Positions 35,551 through 43,120 of a stretch of 64,000 bases of DNA are shown piece by piece (positions within the stretch are counted from its first letter, which is position 1; each line of letters starts with the position of its first letter). Both the position numbers and the translations under genes were made by a program. Source of the stretch: Ruminococcus sp. (GTDB lineage: Bacteria > Bacillota > Clostridia > Oscillospirales > Ruminococcaceae); contig JAEEVL010000001.1 in assembly GCA_016290875.1 (NCBI GenBank), positions 355,135 through 419,134 on the forward strand, given 5' to 3'. The notes under the pieces are model-generated. The model was given only the letters and a program-made list of their open reading frames with translations, did no database searches and was not told the origin of the DNA.

Positions 35551-36759
35551 TCATTCATCAAATAATTTATCTGCCGCATCAAGGTCAAGGAGGTAATACT
35601 TCCTGCCTTTCTGACGGTTCTCAATAAGCAGTGTATCAGGTATAAGTCTTAGCCTGCTCCGTAATGTATTTTCTGAGAGTTGCATCTGAGTAAGGAGTTC
35701 TTCACGTGAGATACCGATATTTGAGAATAATGCTGCCTGAATAAGAAGTCCATACAGATGCGACATATCATTCTTATCAGCATTAGGTAAGCAACCGATA
35801 CGCTGACAGTAGTATTCCCATTTATATTTCTTCTCTTCCAGTGTTTCAAGAAGCTGCTGCAACGATTTCTCAATAATCTTCAGGAACATCTCCACAAACG
35901 GCGTGAGTTCTGCTTTGTTGTGAGGATCGTTACACACTTCAAAAGCTTTATAGTATTTTGAGATGTTTTCCTTTACTGTATAAGACAGTCGGTATCCTAT
36001 AAGCGGATTGAGCTGACGCGACAACAAATAGCTGCTGATGAATCGGCTCGTTCTGCCGTTACCGTCATAGAATGGATGAATAAATCCGAACAGATAATGG
36101 AATACTGCTATCCTTATGAATATATCTATATTATCATTGTTCAGCACTTCAAGGCTCTGGTTCATGGTATCAATTATCTTACTCTCAGGCGATAATCCTT
36201 TGTGGATAACCTTCTGAGTTGCCGACTGCACTTCTACTCCTGATTTACGGAATATTTCACCATCAGGCAGATTCTCGGGATCAGTCGTCTTTATTTCCTC
36301 ATAGAAGATATCATCATAGACTTTGCGGATATCCTGACAAGTTTTAAAGGATATAGACTGATTATCTTCCAATGCAGCATATTTAGCGACAAGGCCAACA
36401 AATCTGTTGCGTTTATCACGCGTTGAAAGGTCCTGAAGTATCTCGCCGATCTCTTTTCTGGTACTGTGAACGCCTTCGATGTTGTTAGTCAGCAGTATTT
36501 CGTCTATAAGACATTTGGAAGCGAACTGAGATATTGCAAGCTGAGGAAGCGTATTAGCTACAGCCTCAACAGCCTTGTCCATACGCTCAATCGATATAAT
36601 CTGTTTGTATATTTCAGGAGTCTGACAGATGAAAGCAGAATTATCGCCGATATTTACAGGCAAATGAATAGTATCATCGTCGTTATATCGATTATTGTAC
36701 TCTTCCTGATATTCTTTTGCTCCCATATGAAACAGAACTATCAGTGTTTTCCTTGACAT
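35551..36759 (-). CDS. Fic-family AMP-transferase-like protein 1
   Basis: 402 residues from the ATG at 36759, which gives AAGGAG nine-base spacing; the ATG at 36768 abuts the ribosome site. The catalytic Fic motif HPFYDGNGRTSR (about 228-240) is complete. An inhibitory helix with TNNIEG (class II, S/T-x-x-x-E-G) is near residue 90, so activity is probably self-restrained. The C-terminal 80 residues form a winged helix (SEEL-type text REELLTQMQLSENTLRSRL), which may bind its own promoter. Fic enzymes usually attach AMP to protein hydroxyls. Confidence 0.93.
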   Translation of the reverse strand: MSRKTLIVLFHMGAKEYQEEYNNRYNDDDTIHLPVNIGDNSAFICQTPEIYKQIISIERMDKAVEAVANTLPQLAISQFASKCLIDEILLTNNIEGVHSTRKEIGEILQDLSTRDKRNRFVGLVAKYAALEDNQSISFKTCQDIRKVYDDIFYEEIKTTDPENLPDGEIFRKSGVEVQSATQKVIHKGLSPESKIIDTMNQSLEVLNNDNIDIFIRIAVFHYLFGFIHPFYDGNGRTSRFISSYLLSRQLNPLIGYRLSYTVKENISKYYKAFEVCNDPHNKAELTPFVEMFLKIIEKSLQQLLETLEEKKYKWEYYCQRIGCLPNADKNDMSHLYGLLIQAALFSNIGISREELLTQMQLSENTLRSRLRLIPDTLLIENRQKGRKYYLLDLDAADKLFDE

Positions 36760-36852
36760 ATTTCTCATCTCCTTCCGACAGTTGTTGCTGTTATTATTCG
36801 AAGCTCAAAATCAATTATTCATTGAGCGAACTCATGATATTGTCTTGACACA

Positions 36853-36918
36853 AAACGCAAATTCCATTGTTTTTGCGTTTCTCAAGATGATTATATCACA
36901 TACAAACGCAAGTGTCAA
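36853..36918 (-). promoter_or_regulatory. Fic 1 promoter with repeated AAACGCAA boxes
   Basis: Minus-strand -35 TTGACA (36913-36918), 17-base spacer, -10 TATAAT (36890-36895): a consensus promoter. The box AAACGCAAA is found as an inverted pair (36853-36861 and 36872-36880) just after the expected start of transcription, and a third copy lies in the promoter spacer (36904-36911). This is a likely operator for autoregulation by the Fic winged helix. Confidence 0.75.
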
Positions 36919-36929
36919 CAGGAAACGGA

Positions 36930-37019
36930 TTATATTCTGAGATCTTTTGTAATCTTCTCAAACATAACAAAGAGTTCATACATGATGCGTCCTTTGATAA
37001 GGTCAGTACCGGCTATGCC
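36930..37019 (-). pseudogene. C-terminal remnant of an unknown gene
   Basis: An open stretch without a start reads GIAGTDLIKGRIMYELFVMF and then EKITKDLRI before a stop at 36930. It has protein-like composition and is preceded by stops, so it looks like the tail of a lost gene. I cannot name the family. Confidence 0.35.
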
Positions 37020-37032
37020 TCAACAGCAAATA

Positions 37033-37763
37033 TCAATCATCACTATTTTTCTGAGTGACTTTTATTCCTTTCTCGTCAAGCTGACCTATTGCTTCATCTG
37101 AAAGAGATCCCTCTGAAACGGTCAGACTTTTCAAAGAATCCATTTCACAAATTCCGGAAACATCTTCAATGCTATCAACATATACAGCAAGCTCAGTTAC
37201 ATTGTCAAAAGAAGACAAAAAGCTACTGTTCTTCATAGTAAATTTACCGTCAGAATTGATTATATCGTCATCAACAACTGTCTGTCCTAATGATATGCTT
37301 CTGAGTGATAAACACTCTTCAAGAGAATCAAAGGTTTTGACATCGCTGAATAGAATATTAACGTAAGTCAGATTGCTGTTATTGAATCCTTCAAGGTCAA
37401 TATCTGTACGATAAGTATACAGTTCCTGTAAATTGCTGAATGTGTTCATTTTTGGGGAATCAAAACTGTTCACGTCAGATAGTGACAGAGTCAATACAGA
37501 GAGATTTTTAAAATCTGCCAATCTGCTGATATCATTTTCATCAGCTGATGTCAATGTCAGATCCTCAACTTCTTTGCATCTATTGATTTCCTTAATATTA
37601 GTAAACCTCAGATTCGGGCTTATTTTTTTGATATCTGTTTTATAGATTTTGCCGTCGATCTTTACAGCAGTTCCTGATATCCGTAACGGAAATACAACGT
37701 AAACGGTTTATCCTCAAAACTACTAATCTTACACGTTACATTCACATTATTGAACATTATCAT
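37033..37763 (-). pseudogene. Leucine-rich-repeat-like gene with frameshift
   Basis: The main frame (37033 to about 37705) reads YKTDIKKISPNLRFTNIKE, then repeated LRR-like units such as DISRLADFKNLSVLTLSL and FSNLQELYTYRTDIDLEG, but it has no ATG. Another frame starts at ATG 37763 (MIMFNNVNVTCKISSFEDK) and reaches FRYGYQELL before a stop at 37662. The two join naturally if one frameshift between about 37670 and 37705 is undone, giving about 240 residues. No signal peptide is visible. Function unknown; probably a decayed element gene. Confidence 0.6.
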
Positions 37764-37867
37764 TCATACCATTTTGCTATTGCAGTTTAGCTGTGAGAGC
37801 TTTTTTTGTATTTTTTAAATTTCTCAAATAATCAATAGCCTTTTTATCGAGATATCGTGTGCTTTTG

Positions 37868-38917
37868 TCACTCTTTCAACGTTATATTATCAATTATAGT
37901 TGATTCAAAATTATTATATGCAGCGTATCCTTCTTCATCATCTGTGTAACCAACCACTATTTCGTTCATTGCTCCGCCTGCATAAAAGACGAATTCATCC
38001 TGGTATAGATTCGGACGTTCAATTTCCGCTGCCTTATAGTCGATATAGGTTCTTACGTGTGACATCTTTATGCCACTGTGCTCCTCAATTTGTGAAAGCT
38101 GTACCTCAGCATAATCTAATTGAAGTCTCTGTTCGCAAATCATAAGAAATATTTTGTTTACATCAGTCTGACCGTTTAGTTTTTCCTGATCAAGATCTTG
38201 AATGTTAAAATCTTCGAGTACAGGGCCAAACTGTATCATAGATGGTTTAGCGCTCCCCTTTTTTTCCATATCTTTCTGTCCGAGCCATTTATAACTCATC
38301 CCCAATATCTCAACTACCGTATCATCTGTTTTATCTTCGGTATACCATTTGCTGCCATCAACGACTGCAGAAAAATGAGCCGAATCTACTGTAATTTGAT
38401 AATTATCAGTATCATTCTGCGCCTTCTCATTGGATATGGAAGTTACCTCTGCTTTGAATGCGGTTGTTTGGCATTCTTTCCTTTCTTCGATATTTGAAGT
38501 AGATGTTACCTTTTCGCTTGTATTCATAATATCTGAACTATTTTCTTTAATTTCACCACAGGATGAAAAACATGAAGCACATAGAATCGACAGAAATAAA
38601 AGTTTGAAATATTTTCTTTTCATCAAGCATAGTACGTTTTTCACTTTGTACCTGATCTTAGACCGTGTATGTATCATTGTAGAGTTCATTATAACAAGTT
38701 TATTCACTTCAAAACTAAGATGTTCCTTTTCGACCACCCAGTCAAGAGTTGGGGTAAGTTGCGGATCAAAAGAATAAGTCTTTACGGTATCATCCGCTTT
38801 GTCATAAGCAGCTAAAGCTGCCTTGGAATTATTCTTTCTGCTTTTGTCTTTGTGAAGATATGTGCCTATTTTATGTAAGTTTGAACCATCGTCTACTACA
38901 GATTTATTCTTTGTCAT
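37868..38917 (-). CDS. Lipoprotein with foreign N-terminal extension (chimeric frame)
   Basis: 349 residues from the ATG at 38917 (AAGGTGG eight bases upstream). Residues about 1-95 (VVDDGSNLHKIGTYLHKDKS, then DPQLTPTLDW, LSFEV) have the look of a fragment of an adenine-specific methyltransferase or related restriction gene. At residue 99 of this frame a lipoprotein signal begins (MKRKYFKLLFLSILCASCFSSC). The rest is an unrecognised extracytoplasmic domain (about 250 residues). The internal ATG at 38623 has no ribosome site of its own. So either the lipoprotein gene was fused behind a broken gene and is expressed from within, or the whole is non-functional. Confidence 0.5.
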   Translation of the reverse strand: MTKNKSVVDDGSNLHKIGTYLHKDKSRKNNSKAALAAYDKADDTVKTYSFDPQLTPTLDWVVEKEHLSFEVNKLVIMNSTMIHTRSKIRYKVKNVLCLMKRKYFKLLFLSILCASCFSSCGEIKENSSDIMNTSEKVTSTSNIEERKECQTTAFKAEVTSISNEKAQNDTDNYQITVDSAHFSAVVDGSKWYTEDKTDDTVVEILGMSYKWLGQKDMEKKGSAKPSMIQFGPVLEDFNIQDLDQEKLNGQTDVNKIFLMICEQRLQLDYAEVQLSQIEEHSGIKMSHVRTYIDYKAAEIERPNLYQDEFVFYAGGAMNEIVVGYTDDEEGYAAYNNFESTIIDNITLKE

Positions 38918-39187
38918 TGTATCTTCCACCTTAAAAGGATAATATAATTACATTATAATACATTCGAAGAGTTTTTGCAAGAGTTAAATAAATTATCCTT
39001 TGCTGTGTTCAGTTGGTCACAACAGAAGTCGCTTCCACGATATTCGCATTTTCAATGCTTATAACACAAGCAAACAGCTGGCATCCCAATGTGGGTGCGA
39101 ACATTATACGTATCAAAACTAGGTTTTCAGCATATAACTTACTATAATCAAATCTGAATTTACTCTTTAATGAGTTTAAAATTGATA

Positions 39188-39613
39188 TTATGCTTTCCAA
39201 AGGAATAATCCTACTGAACCGGCAAGCTTTTCAAGAAGTTCGTGTACTTCAGAATCAGAAGTATAGACTGTCATGTATGTATCACATCCGTCAAGAGTGA
39301 TAAAACAGTCCGGAGATTGTATTTTGATGTATAACGAATTCACGCCAACACAAGTGGCAAAATGTTTATCAATAATATCAGGTCCAGCTACTTCTTCAAA
39401 GCTATCTCCGCAATCGGTACTGATATGAATATCATAATAACAAGTGAGTTTTATGATAGCTTCAGCTTGCTTTTTGCGAAGTTCGGTTATACGTGGCTCA
39501 GCCAGATAATACCGCTCGATCTTTGAATAGCTGATGCTTTTTTCATCGGATACACGCTTTGGAAGAATATCTATTATATAATATGGGGCATCCATTATCT
39601 TTTCAATATCCAT
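39188..39613 (-). CDS. Unknown 141-residue protein
   Basis: I do not recognise it. It starts MDIEKIMDAPYYIIDILPKR, which resembles a family of small ruminococcal and enterococcal proteins encoded beside lipoproteins. There is no signal peptide; it is mixed alpha/beta with a C-terminal aromatic end (GLFLWKA). It begins 5 bases after the stop of the next upstream lipoprotein gene, so the two are coupled. Confidence 0.65.
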   Translation of the reverse strand: MDIEKIMDAPYYIIDILPKRVSDEKSISYSKIERYYLAEPRITELRKKQAEAIIKLTCYYDIHISTDCGDSFEEVAGPDIIDKHFATCVGVNSLYIKIQSPDCFITLDGCDTYMTVYTSDSEVHELLEKLAGSVGLFLWKA

Positions 39614-39618
39614 TTATC

Positions 39619-40107
39619 CTATTCCTTCTTCAATGCAAGATAAGACTCAAGTTCTTCATCTGTGAGTCTAAAATACTGTGTTACCGTTTCTCCGTCATTG
39701 ACAATAAGTCTTCCACCTATATACGTATACGGGAATCCATTGATCTTTTCTGTATCATTGATCAGATAGAAATTCTGTTTGTCAAAAGTATACTCTGTTA
39801 CATCTCCGTCAAGATCAAAGAATGCTGTGCCATCATCTTTTAAAACAAGATAGCCCTTTTTCATTACATCGAGCGATTCTTTCATTTCTTCAAATGTTTC
39901 ACCGTTTTTAGAGATCCCGATCCGTTTATAGTATCCGACAGCTTCTTTATCCTGTGAGATATATTCAGTCTGACTAGTCGCTTCGGAGTTGCTATTGTCT
40001 GACTTATTGTTGATATTGCATCCGGATAATAAACAGGAGAAAACAGCCATTATTATGGCAGCATATATCATCGTTTTTGCTATTGCTTTGCGATCGTTCA
40101 TTTTCAT
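39619..40107 (-). CDS. Small lipoprotein, lipocalin-like
   Basis: 162 residues with a signal peptide and lipobox LLSGC (Cys30). The mature part is a serine/asparagine-rich linker followed by a beta-rich domain (GYLVLKDDGTAFFDLDGDVT, YTYIGGRLIVNDGETVTQY) typical of small lipocalin-like lipoproteins in gut Clostridia. The role is unknown. It is first in a two-gene unit with the 141-residue protein. Confidence 0.75.
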   Translation of the reverse strand: MKMNDRKAIAKTMIYAAIIMAVFSCLLSGCNINNKSDNSNSEATSQTEYISQDKEAVGYYKRIGISKNGETFEEMKESLDVMKKGYLVLKDDGTAFFDLDGDVTEYTFDKQNFYLINDTEKINGFPYTYIGGRLIVNDGETVTQYFRLTDEELESYLALKKE

Positions 40108-40264
40108 ATAAGCCTTTCTGAATCCTCAACATATTTCATTTTGTTTGAGAACATGTACAGTGTTTACATTACTAATTATACCATAATCAGAACTGTATTT
40201 CAATCGCTGCGATCCTATGAGCACATCATCTTATTGCTTATATTAAAACTTCAAGAAACATATA

Positions 40265-40316
40265 GAACAGCTGCCGTCCCCATATAGGGGACGCTTTTTT
40301 ATTATCACAGCTGTTC
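40265..40316. repeat. Nested inverted repeats with plus-strand terminator
   Basis: An outer pair GAACAGCTG / CAGCTGTTC (40265-40273, 40308-40316) encloses a hairpin CGTCCCC / GGGGACG (40275-40293) with a T run on the plus strand. It lies just past the relaxase stop and could end plus-strand transcription or mark an element boundary. Confidence 0.5.
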
Positions 40317-40364
40317 AATATCATAACTCAAATATTATTAGTTTTATTGCGTAGAGGACAACAT

Positions 40365-40865
40365 TTATTTCTTGATCTCTGCCTTACAGTAGCCGCCGGT
40401 TATTGCGTGTATATGCATAGCCAGCTCCCCAAGTTCCTTTCTTCCACTATGATACAGTTTTCCGTTTTTATAGTTTACTGAATTCACTACGAAATGTGAA
40501 TGGAATTGCGAGTTACCTTGATTCTCTTGGTGAACTGCGGCAATTGTCTGGTAGTCTCTTTTTAAGAAAGCGGCTATCTGATCCGTATACTTACACGCGG
40601 TCTCTGCGTCGTTAACAGTTCTTCTGTCAAACGAAACAACAAAGTGCATTAAAGGGTTATCTCCGATCTTACCGTGGTATTTCTTAACCGCTCTCATTTG
40701 TTCGTATGTATAATCTGCATTTGTGTCACAAACACCATATCCCTTTGTCATAACACGTTTCTCTCCGGGCTCAAGTTTATCCTTATACATATAATCTACG
40801 CAGTTGCGGAAGTATCCTTTGCCATCTCCGTTGTTAGTTACACGCTTCTGAGTTAAAATTTCCAT
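40365..40865 (-). CDS. Minimal relaxase (MobA/VirD2-type)
   Basis: 166 residues, only the catalytic domain of the PF03432 relaxase fold. Near the start, YFRNCVDYMYKDK supplies candidate catalytic tyrosines; the metal-binding H-x-H is in FHSHFVVNSVN (about 127-137), and MHFVVSFDRR precedes it. Relaxases nick oriT and pilot a DNA strand into a recipient. Usual MobA proteins have long C-terminal helicase, primase or disordered regions; this one stops right after the catalytic core. It overlaps the MobC-like gene by 13 bases, so the two are translated together. Confidence 0.88.
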   Translation of the reverse strand: MEILTQKRVTNNGDGKGYFRNCVDYMYKDKLEPGEKRVMTKGYGVCDTNADYTYEQMRAVKKYHGKIGDNPLMHFVVSFDRRTVNDAETACKYTDQIAAFLKRDYQTIAAVHQENQGNSQFHSHFVVNSVNYKNGKLYHSGRKELGELAMHIHAITGGYCKAEIKK

Positions 40866-41125
40866 AGCATATTAGCCTCTCTTTCAAGTAATTTTGCATC
40901 TGTTTCAGAGTATTGTTTCATCAGCTTTACAGCTCTATTAGCATAATCCTGGAACAGTACCATCTTAGATGGAGTATTATCTGGATTCGGGTGATTAAGC
41001 CTCTCGTTAATAACAGCATTTGCTTTAATTCCGCGCTCGGCTGCTTCACGATCGATGTCTTTAGCAGTTGCTTCCGTCATAAGCACTGTCTTACGAACGG
41101 TTTTAAGGTCTGTTTTTGCTCGCAT
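40853..41125 (-). CDS. MobC-like relaxosome accessory protein
   Basis: 90 residues. The first half is ribbon-helix-helix-like (KTVLMTEATAKDIDREAAER, then GIKANAVINERL) and the second half helical (YANRAVKLMKQYSETDAKLL). This is the size and order of MobC-type proteins that bind oriT and help the relaxase. It is encoded directly upstream of and overlapping the relaxase gene. It starts next to the AT-rich region that would hold oriT. Confidence 0.75.
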   Translation of the reverse strand: MRAKTDLKTVRKTVLMTEATAKDIDREAAERGIKANAVINERLNHPNPDNTPSKMVLFQDYANRAVKLMKQYSETDAKLLEREANMLWKF

Positions 41126-41492
41126 AAGCTTTAGTCCTTTCAGTATGTATTACCGTGAGCGTATTATAGTATATCGAGCTATGTGCAGTACCAGTATAAG
41201 ACAAATATACTTGTTCTTCCACTGCATTTACCAGTATAAATCGTACTTAATACAGGTCGCTACGCTCTATGGTTAACATATTGTAGTACTTTTTTGAAGC
41301 AATTGTAATACTTTTTCCTATTATTTCGATTTTCAAAACATATATAATTATTATGAATAATAATTATTCATAATAAAAGCTTTTATTTTTTTCTGGAAAT
41401 ACAGGCTTTTTCCAGGAATTCTTCTTTTCCATACATATATTATTACTATGATACCATGTTCGTGGTAATCAATTTCAGGAAGGAGGATGCCT
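41126..41492. other. Candidate oriT and divergent promoter region
   Basis: No gene in about 360 bases between the mobilization genes and the DUF960 gene. It holds: direct repeats TACCAGTATAA at 41189-41199 and 41229-41239; a 25-base palindrome at 41350-41374 (arms of 12 bases around one base); and an inverted repeat CTGGAAA / TTTCCAG at 41393-41415. This density of repeats next to mob genes is typical of an origin of transfer. No nick site is assigned. Confidence 0.45.
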
Positions 41493-41777
41493 ATGTTCAA
41501 CAACAAACGTTACCTGACCTGCGGAGTGGACAGCTCCATACCGTTGGAATTGCAAATGTTCCTATGGGAATGCGTCGATGGACTACCCGAACCGAGGGAC
41601 CATTTGCAGATATTTGACCTTGAACAGGTCGGCTGTATGCAGAGTATAGCTCACAGAAGCGAGGAACCGGAATACCGAAAGGTCTACCTGCTCCCGTCGG
41701 ATAGCCCTATCACAGAGAAGCTGTACATAATTGATGACGGCGACCATAGCACCATGTTGCTTGCAAACGAATATTGA
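41493..41777 (+). CDS. DUF960 family protein
   Basis: 94 residues from the ATG at 41493 (AGGAGG seven bases upstream; an ATG at 41487 is too close to it). MFNNKRYLTCGVDSSIPLEL and LHFLQ-type text (DHLQIFDLEQVG) match DUF960, small proteins common on Firmicutes conjugative and mobilizable elements. Function is unknown. A terminator follows it. Confidence 0.85.
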   Translation: MFNNKRYLTCGVDSSIPLELQMFLWECVDGLPEPRDHLQIFDLEQVGCMQSIAHRSEEPEYRKVYLLPSDSPITEKLYIIDDGDHSTMLLANEY

Positions 41778-41782
41778 AAATA

Positions 41783-41812
41783 AAGCCAGCCCTTCGGGGC
41801 TGGCTATCGCTA
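41783..41812 (+). terminator. Terminator-like hairpin after DUF960
   Basis: AGCCAGCCC / GGGCTGGCT with a CTTC-type loop followed by ATCGCTATTTAT. The T run is weak, so some read-through into the amidoligase gene is possible. Confidence 0.7.
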
Positions 41813-41831
41813 TTTATGGAGGTTTTTTACA

Positions 41832-42941
41832 ATGGAAGATAACAACAAGAATGCACTGTACTGCTCGCACTGCGGAGTACTTATTGCCGAAGATGATGAC
41901 TATGAAGAGGTAAACGGCGAAATAGTCTGTACGGACTGTTTTGAGCGTCATACCACTACCTGCGACCGCTGTGGCTCGGTCATCTGGACAGACGATAGTT
42001 ACGGGGACGAATACACTACTCTCTGTCACCACTGCTATGAGAATCATTACACCAGATGCAGCTGCTGCGATACACTGCTTCACGTGGACGACGCTTATCA
42101 TCTCGACGGATACGACTACTGCTCAGAATGCTATCATGATGAGGTTGATCGCAACAGAAGTATTCACGACTACGGATACAAACCAGAGCCTATCTTCTAC
42201 GGCGACAGTTCTCGATATTTTGGCGTAGAACTGGAGATAGACGGAGCAGGCAAAGACGATGATAACGCTGATGAAATACTCTCTATTGCCAATAAAGATA
42301 ATGAGCATATATACATCAAAGGTGATGGCTCACTTGATGACGGTATCGAGATCGTCACGCATCCGATGTCGTTGGCTTACCACAAACAATTCTGCTGGGA
42401 CAAGATTATGCACAAGGCTATCAGTATGGGATATCGTAGCCACCAGACTTCGACCTGTGGATTGCATATCCACGTCAACAGAAACTGCTTCGGCGAAAAT
42501 AGAGACTCTCAGGACGAGGTCATTTCAAGGATACTCTATTTCGTTGAACATCACTGGAACGAGATGCTGAAATTCAGCCGCCGTTCTGAATACAGCATTA
42601 ATCGCTGGGCGGCCAGATATGGCTATGAAAAGAGTGGCAGGGATATCTTAGAGAAAGCTAAGAAAGGTAACTTAGGTAGATATGCTGCCGTAAACCTCAT
42701 GAACTACTCAACTATCGAGTTCAGACTGTTCCGCGGTACACTGAAGTACAATACCTTGATAGCTGCACTTGAACTTGTCAATGCTATCTGTGATCTTGCT
42801 ATCAATCTCACTGATGAAGGCATTGCAAATATGAGTTGGAGCGAGTTTGTCGGTACCCTTACAGAGCCGGAACTGACGCAGTACCTAAAGGAACGTAAGC
42901 TCTATATAAACGAAGAAATTGAAACACAGGATGAAATGTAA
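41832..42941 (+). CDS. Amidoligase-family protein with N-terminal zinc-finger array
   Basis: 369 residues, GGAGG ahead of the ATG. Residues 1-105 carry three or four treble-clef/LIM-like zinc sites (YCSHCG, VCTDCFERH, TCDRCG, LCHHCYENH, CSCCDT, YCSECYHDE). Residues about 125-335 match the COOH-NH2 amidoligase superfamily: YFGVELEIDG at the start, GSLDDGIEIVTHP, the core GLHIHVNR (about 210-217) and a late IEFRLFRGTLK. These glutamine-synthetase-fold ligases form amide bonds from carboxylates using ATP. Paired with a class II amidotransferase 180 bases later, ammonia from glutamine could be the amine. The target could be a peptide, protein or wall precursor. Confidence 0.85.
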   Translation: MEDNNKNALYCSHCGVLIAEDDDYEEVNGEIVCTDCFERHTTTCDRCGSVIWTDDSYGDEYTTLCHHCYENHYTRCSCCDTLLHVDDAYHLDGYDYCSECYHDEVDRNRSIHDYGYKPEPIFYGDSSRYFGVELEIDGAGKDDDNADEILSIANKDNEHIYIKGDGSLDDGIEIVTHPMSLAYHKQFCWDKIMHKAISMGYRSHQTSTCGLHIHVNRNCFGENRDSQDEVISRILYFVEHHWNEMLKFSRRSEYSINRWAARYGYEKSGRDILEKAKKGNLGRYAAVNLMNYSTIEFRLFRGTLKYNTLIAALELVNAICDLAINLTDEGIANMSWSEFVGTLTEPELTQYLKERKLYINEEIETQDEM

Positions 42942-43117
42942 TGAAAATCGCAGACATTATGAAAGGAATATCGGCAGGCACTCCTGCTGGAGATATTCTG
43001 AAATTAGTCACCTTAATTGCAGCAACAGTACTTGTTGACAGGATTAGCGACGTTGTAAAAAATGTCAGCACCGAAAATCAACTACCTACGATCAATATAG
43101 ATTTCAAGGAGGAATGA
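42941..43117 (+). CDS. 58-residue protein between amidoligase and amidotransferase
   Basis: The ATG at 42941 shares one base with the amidoligase stop (TAATG) and the stop overlaps the ribosome site of the amidotransferase gene, so all three are tightly coupled. The product starts MKIADIMKGISAGTPAGDIL, has a hydrophobic helix KLVTLIAATVLVDRI, and ends NVSTENQLPTINIDFKEE. The acidic tail and lack of homology in my memory leave three options: a membrane anchor, a subunit, or a substrate peptide for the ligase. The substrate idea is speculation. Confidence 0.65.
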   Translation: MKIADIMKGISAGTPAGDILKLVTLIAATVLVDRISDVVKNVSTENQLPTINIDFKEE

Positions 43118-43120
43118 CGT

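Noticed and set aside
34194..36768. Toxin-antitoxin pair formed by Fic 1 and a neighbour
   Set aside because: Fic 1 carries its own inhibitory helix, and the neighbours are GNAT and PhzF enzymes; no small antitoxin gene is adjacent.
39009..39200. 63-codon minus-strand ORF
   Set aside because: It starts inside the end of the 141-residue gene without a convincing ribosome site; I could not support it.
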